Positions 7,008-8,127 of a stretch of DNA of 8,127 bases are shown in pieces (the first letter of the stretch is position 1; every line of letters begins with the position of its first letter). Position numbers and translations under genes: made by a program. This DNA is from CAIPFQ01 sp964641775. Its GTDB lineage: Bacteria > Chlamydiota > Chlamydiia > Chlamydiales > SM23-39. The notes beneath the pieces are model-generated. The model was not told the DNA's origin and ran no database searches. It saw only the letters and a list, made by a program, of their open reading frames with translations. The stretch lies in assembly GCA_964641775.1 (NCBI GenBank), contig CAZXLK010000066.1:1-8127 (forward strand), written 5' to 3'.

Positions 7008-7981
7008 TCTGGGTCTTTTTATTTTTTTGCCTCTCCTCTTTTGCAGAAGAAATTGTTCTTAGAGCAAAGCAAATACTCATCCCCGAATGTCCAAATGCCT
7101 TCAATCCAAGTATCGCCAAATTTGAAGAGAACTATTTATTAGCTTTTCGGTACTGTCCCGACCTTGAAAATGAAGAATGGGTCTCCTACATTGGGGTAGT
7201 ACTTCTGAATGATGAGTTTGAACAGATGAGCGTTGTGCAGCTTTTGAGTACAAGGCGGACCAAGACTCCATCTCAATCCGAAGATCCAAGAATTTTTACC
7301 TATCGAGGTAGAACCTTTTTGATTTTCAATGACAATATGGACGAAATTTTTCCCTCTACTGTCCAAAGAAGAGATATGTACATCGCAGAGCTTTTTTTTG
7401 AAGATGGCCTTTTCTCTCTCTCCACCCCCCTAAAACTCACCCATAGCACAAAATATAATGAATATTGGTGGCAAAAAAACTGGTTTCCTTTTGTTTGGAA
7501 TAGCCAATTATTCTTGATTTATTCGATCAATCCTCATGAGATTCTTCAACCCAATCTGCTGAATGGAATCTGCTATCCTGCCTATGAAACGGATGCCGCG
7601 ATTCTCTGGGAATGGGGAAAGCTGCGCGGAGGCACTCCTGCAAGCCTTGTGGACGGAGAATATCTCTCCTTTTTCCATTCGAGCATTTATACCGACAGCA
7701 ATAATTCCTTAGAGAAAGGGGTTTGGTACTATTTCATGGGCGCCTATACTTTTTCCCCCGATCCTCCATTTACAATCACAAAAATTTCCCAAGAACCCAT
7801 TGTATCCTTCGGATTCTATTCAAAAACAAATCAGCTAAAAAGGGTTATTTATCCCGGCGGCTTTATTGATACCGAAAGCTTCATCTACGTTGCCTATGGC
7901 AAAGATGACCACGAAATTTGGATCGCCACATTAGATAAAAACGCCCTCCTCTCCTCCATGAAACCAGTAGTACCTCCGTAA
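7004..7981 (+). CDS. Exported GH130-like five-bladed propeller glycoside phosphorylase/hydrolase
   Basis: The ATG overlaps the previous stop as ATGA. I see no Shine-Dalgarno in the 20 bases before it, so translational coupling is likely. Residues 1-14 are a short signal peptide with S-F-A before Glu15, though without a positively charged start. The mature part (about 311 residues) is one GH130-like domain: F-N-P-S-I-A (33-38) with Y-L-L-A-F-R (44-49), S-E-D-P-R-I-F (92-98), Q-K-N-W-F-P-F (157-163), R-G-G-T-P (208-212), F-F-H-S-S (223-227), Y-P-G-G-F (283-287) and Y-G-K-D-D (298-302). The E-D-P-R aspartate (D94), which I recall as the catalytic acid of GH130, is intact. Known members act on beta-mannosides, usually by phosphorolysis; the substrate here cannot be read from sequence. 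It is a divergent relative of the preceding gene product without the helical domain. Last gene of the operon; no good terminator follows. Confidence 0.82.
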   Translation: MIWVFLFFCLSSFAEEIVLRAKQILIPECPNAFNPSIAKFEENYLLAFRYCPDLENEEWVSYIGVVLLNDEFEQMSVVQLLSTRRTKTPSQSEDPRIFTYRGRTFLIFNDNMDEIFPSTVQRRDMYIAELFFEDGLFSLSTPLKLTHSTKYNEYWWQKNWFPFVWNSQLFLIYSINPHEILQPNLLNGICYPAYETDAAILWEWGKLRGGTPASLVDGEYLSFFHSSIYTDSNNSLEKGVWYYFMGAYTFSPDPPFTITKISQEPIVSFGFYSKTNQLKRVIYPGGFIDTESFIYVAYGKDDHEIWIATLDKNALLSSMKPVVPP

Positions 7982-8013
7982 GACACTTGCAAAAGTTCGT
8001 TAGTTTTTTTTTA

Positions 8014-8050
8014 ACGCAGAGACGCAAAGGCGCAAAGAAACGCAAAGGGG
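8014..8050. repeat. Short tandem repeat of ACGCAAAG-type units
   Basis: Four imperfect units follow one another: ACGCAGAG, ACGCAAAGG, CGCAAAGAA, ACGCAAAGGGG, starting 32 bases after the last stop codon. The run ends in the palindrome AGGGGCCCCT (8046-8055). Motifs of this type recur between genes in many unrelated bacterial genomes as far as I recall, and their complement is often mis-annotated as small proteins containing F-A-P-L-R-L-C-V-K. Function unknown. Confidence 0.7.
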
Positions 8051-8057
8051 CCCCTAC

Positions 8058-8076
8058 TTTTTTGCTTTGCAAAAAA
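8058..8076. repeat. A/T-rich perfect inverted repeat (possible weak hairpin)
   Basis: TTTTTTGC (8058-8065) and GCAAAAAA (8069-8076) are perfect complements around a TTT loop. Most of the stem is A-T, so stability is low. No T-tract follows on the + strand, so it is not a standard terminator for the operon. Confidence 0.5.
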
Positions 8077-8080
8077 TGCA

Positions 8081-8127
8081 TTCGGCGAAAAAATTTTCTT
8101 TACAACCTTCGGTTGACGAAAATTTTC
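8081..8127. repeat. Imperfect direct repeat with internal hairpin, cut by the window edge
   Basis: TTCGGCGAAAAAATTTTC (8081-8098) and TTCGGTTGACGAAAATTTTC (8108-8127) share both ends and differ by short indels. Between and within them CAACC-TTC-GGTTG (8103-8115) forms a perfect 5-bp stem, and AAAATTTTC (8090-8098) can pair with GAAAATTTT (8118-8126). The element may continue past the window. With the two preceding repeats it fills the 146-base non-coding tail. Confidence 0.5.

Noticed and set aside
7998..8016. Terminator from CGTTA and TAACG around a T-rich loop after the last gene
   Set aside because: The stem is only five pairs, the T run is in the loop rather than after the stem, and the following sequence is not T-rich.
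8014..8050. CRISPR array
   Set aside because: Units are only 8-11 bases and directly adjacent, with no spacers of even length between them.
7881..8081. Minus-strand 66-residue frame containing F-A-P-L-R-L-C-V-K
   Set aside because: It is a translation of the CGCAAAG repeat plus the tail of the last gene, a pattern I recall as a common spurious annotation.

Overview
The window looks like bacterial chromosome with about 42% GC by eye. It holds seven densely packed genes, all on the + strand. Short hydrophobic leaders on nearly every product, moderate GC, Shine-Dalgarno starts mixed with GTG and TTG, and a glycosyltransferase-rich accessory cluster would suit an environmental Chlamydiota (Simkania/Waddlia/Parachlamydia type). 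This taxonomic guess is an inference from general flavour; no marker gene is present to fix it.

Region 1 (1-3235) carries two tandem paralogues (25-1602 and 1621-3186, 18 bases apart). Both are exported proteins of about 520 residues with a signal peptide, about eight beta-propeller-like repeats around a D-x-x-G-N-x-x-A-V-W core, and a C-terminal fibronectin type III domain. A strong intrinsic terminator (3197-3235) closes this unit. Its promoter lies before the window.

Region 2 (3236-7981) is a separate transcription unit with its own candidate promoter (3238-3266). Five genes are packed so that every stop overlaps the next start (GTGA, TAATG, TTGA, ATGA). In order they encode a GT92-like glycosyltransferase with an altered metal-binding motif, a GT25 (LPS/collagen-type) glycosyltransferase, a class I SAM-dependent methyltransferase, a helical-repeat protein fused to a GH130-like five-bladed propeller, and a stand-alone GH130-like propeller. 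Four of the five start with a signal-like leader; only the methyltransferase lacks one. The set looks like a glycan-building or glycan-modifying module. The leaders raise the question of where it works: in the periplasm, at the cell surface or, if the organism is intracellular, in a host compartment.

Region 3 (7982-8127) is non-coding. It holds a short tandem CGCAAAG-type repeat, an A/T-rich hairpin and an imperfect direct repeat that runs to the window edge. It looks like dispersed intergenic repeat material. No convincing terminator for the operon is visible.

The observations I rate highest are the exported five-gene carbohydrate operon, a nine-C tract inside the fourth operon gene that could act as an on/off switch, the N-P-N in place of D-x-D in the GT92-like enzyme, and the side-by-side divergent GH130-like proteins.
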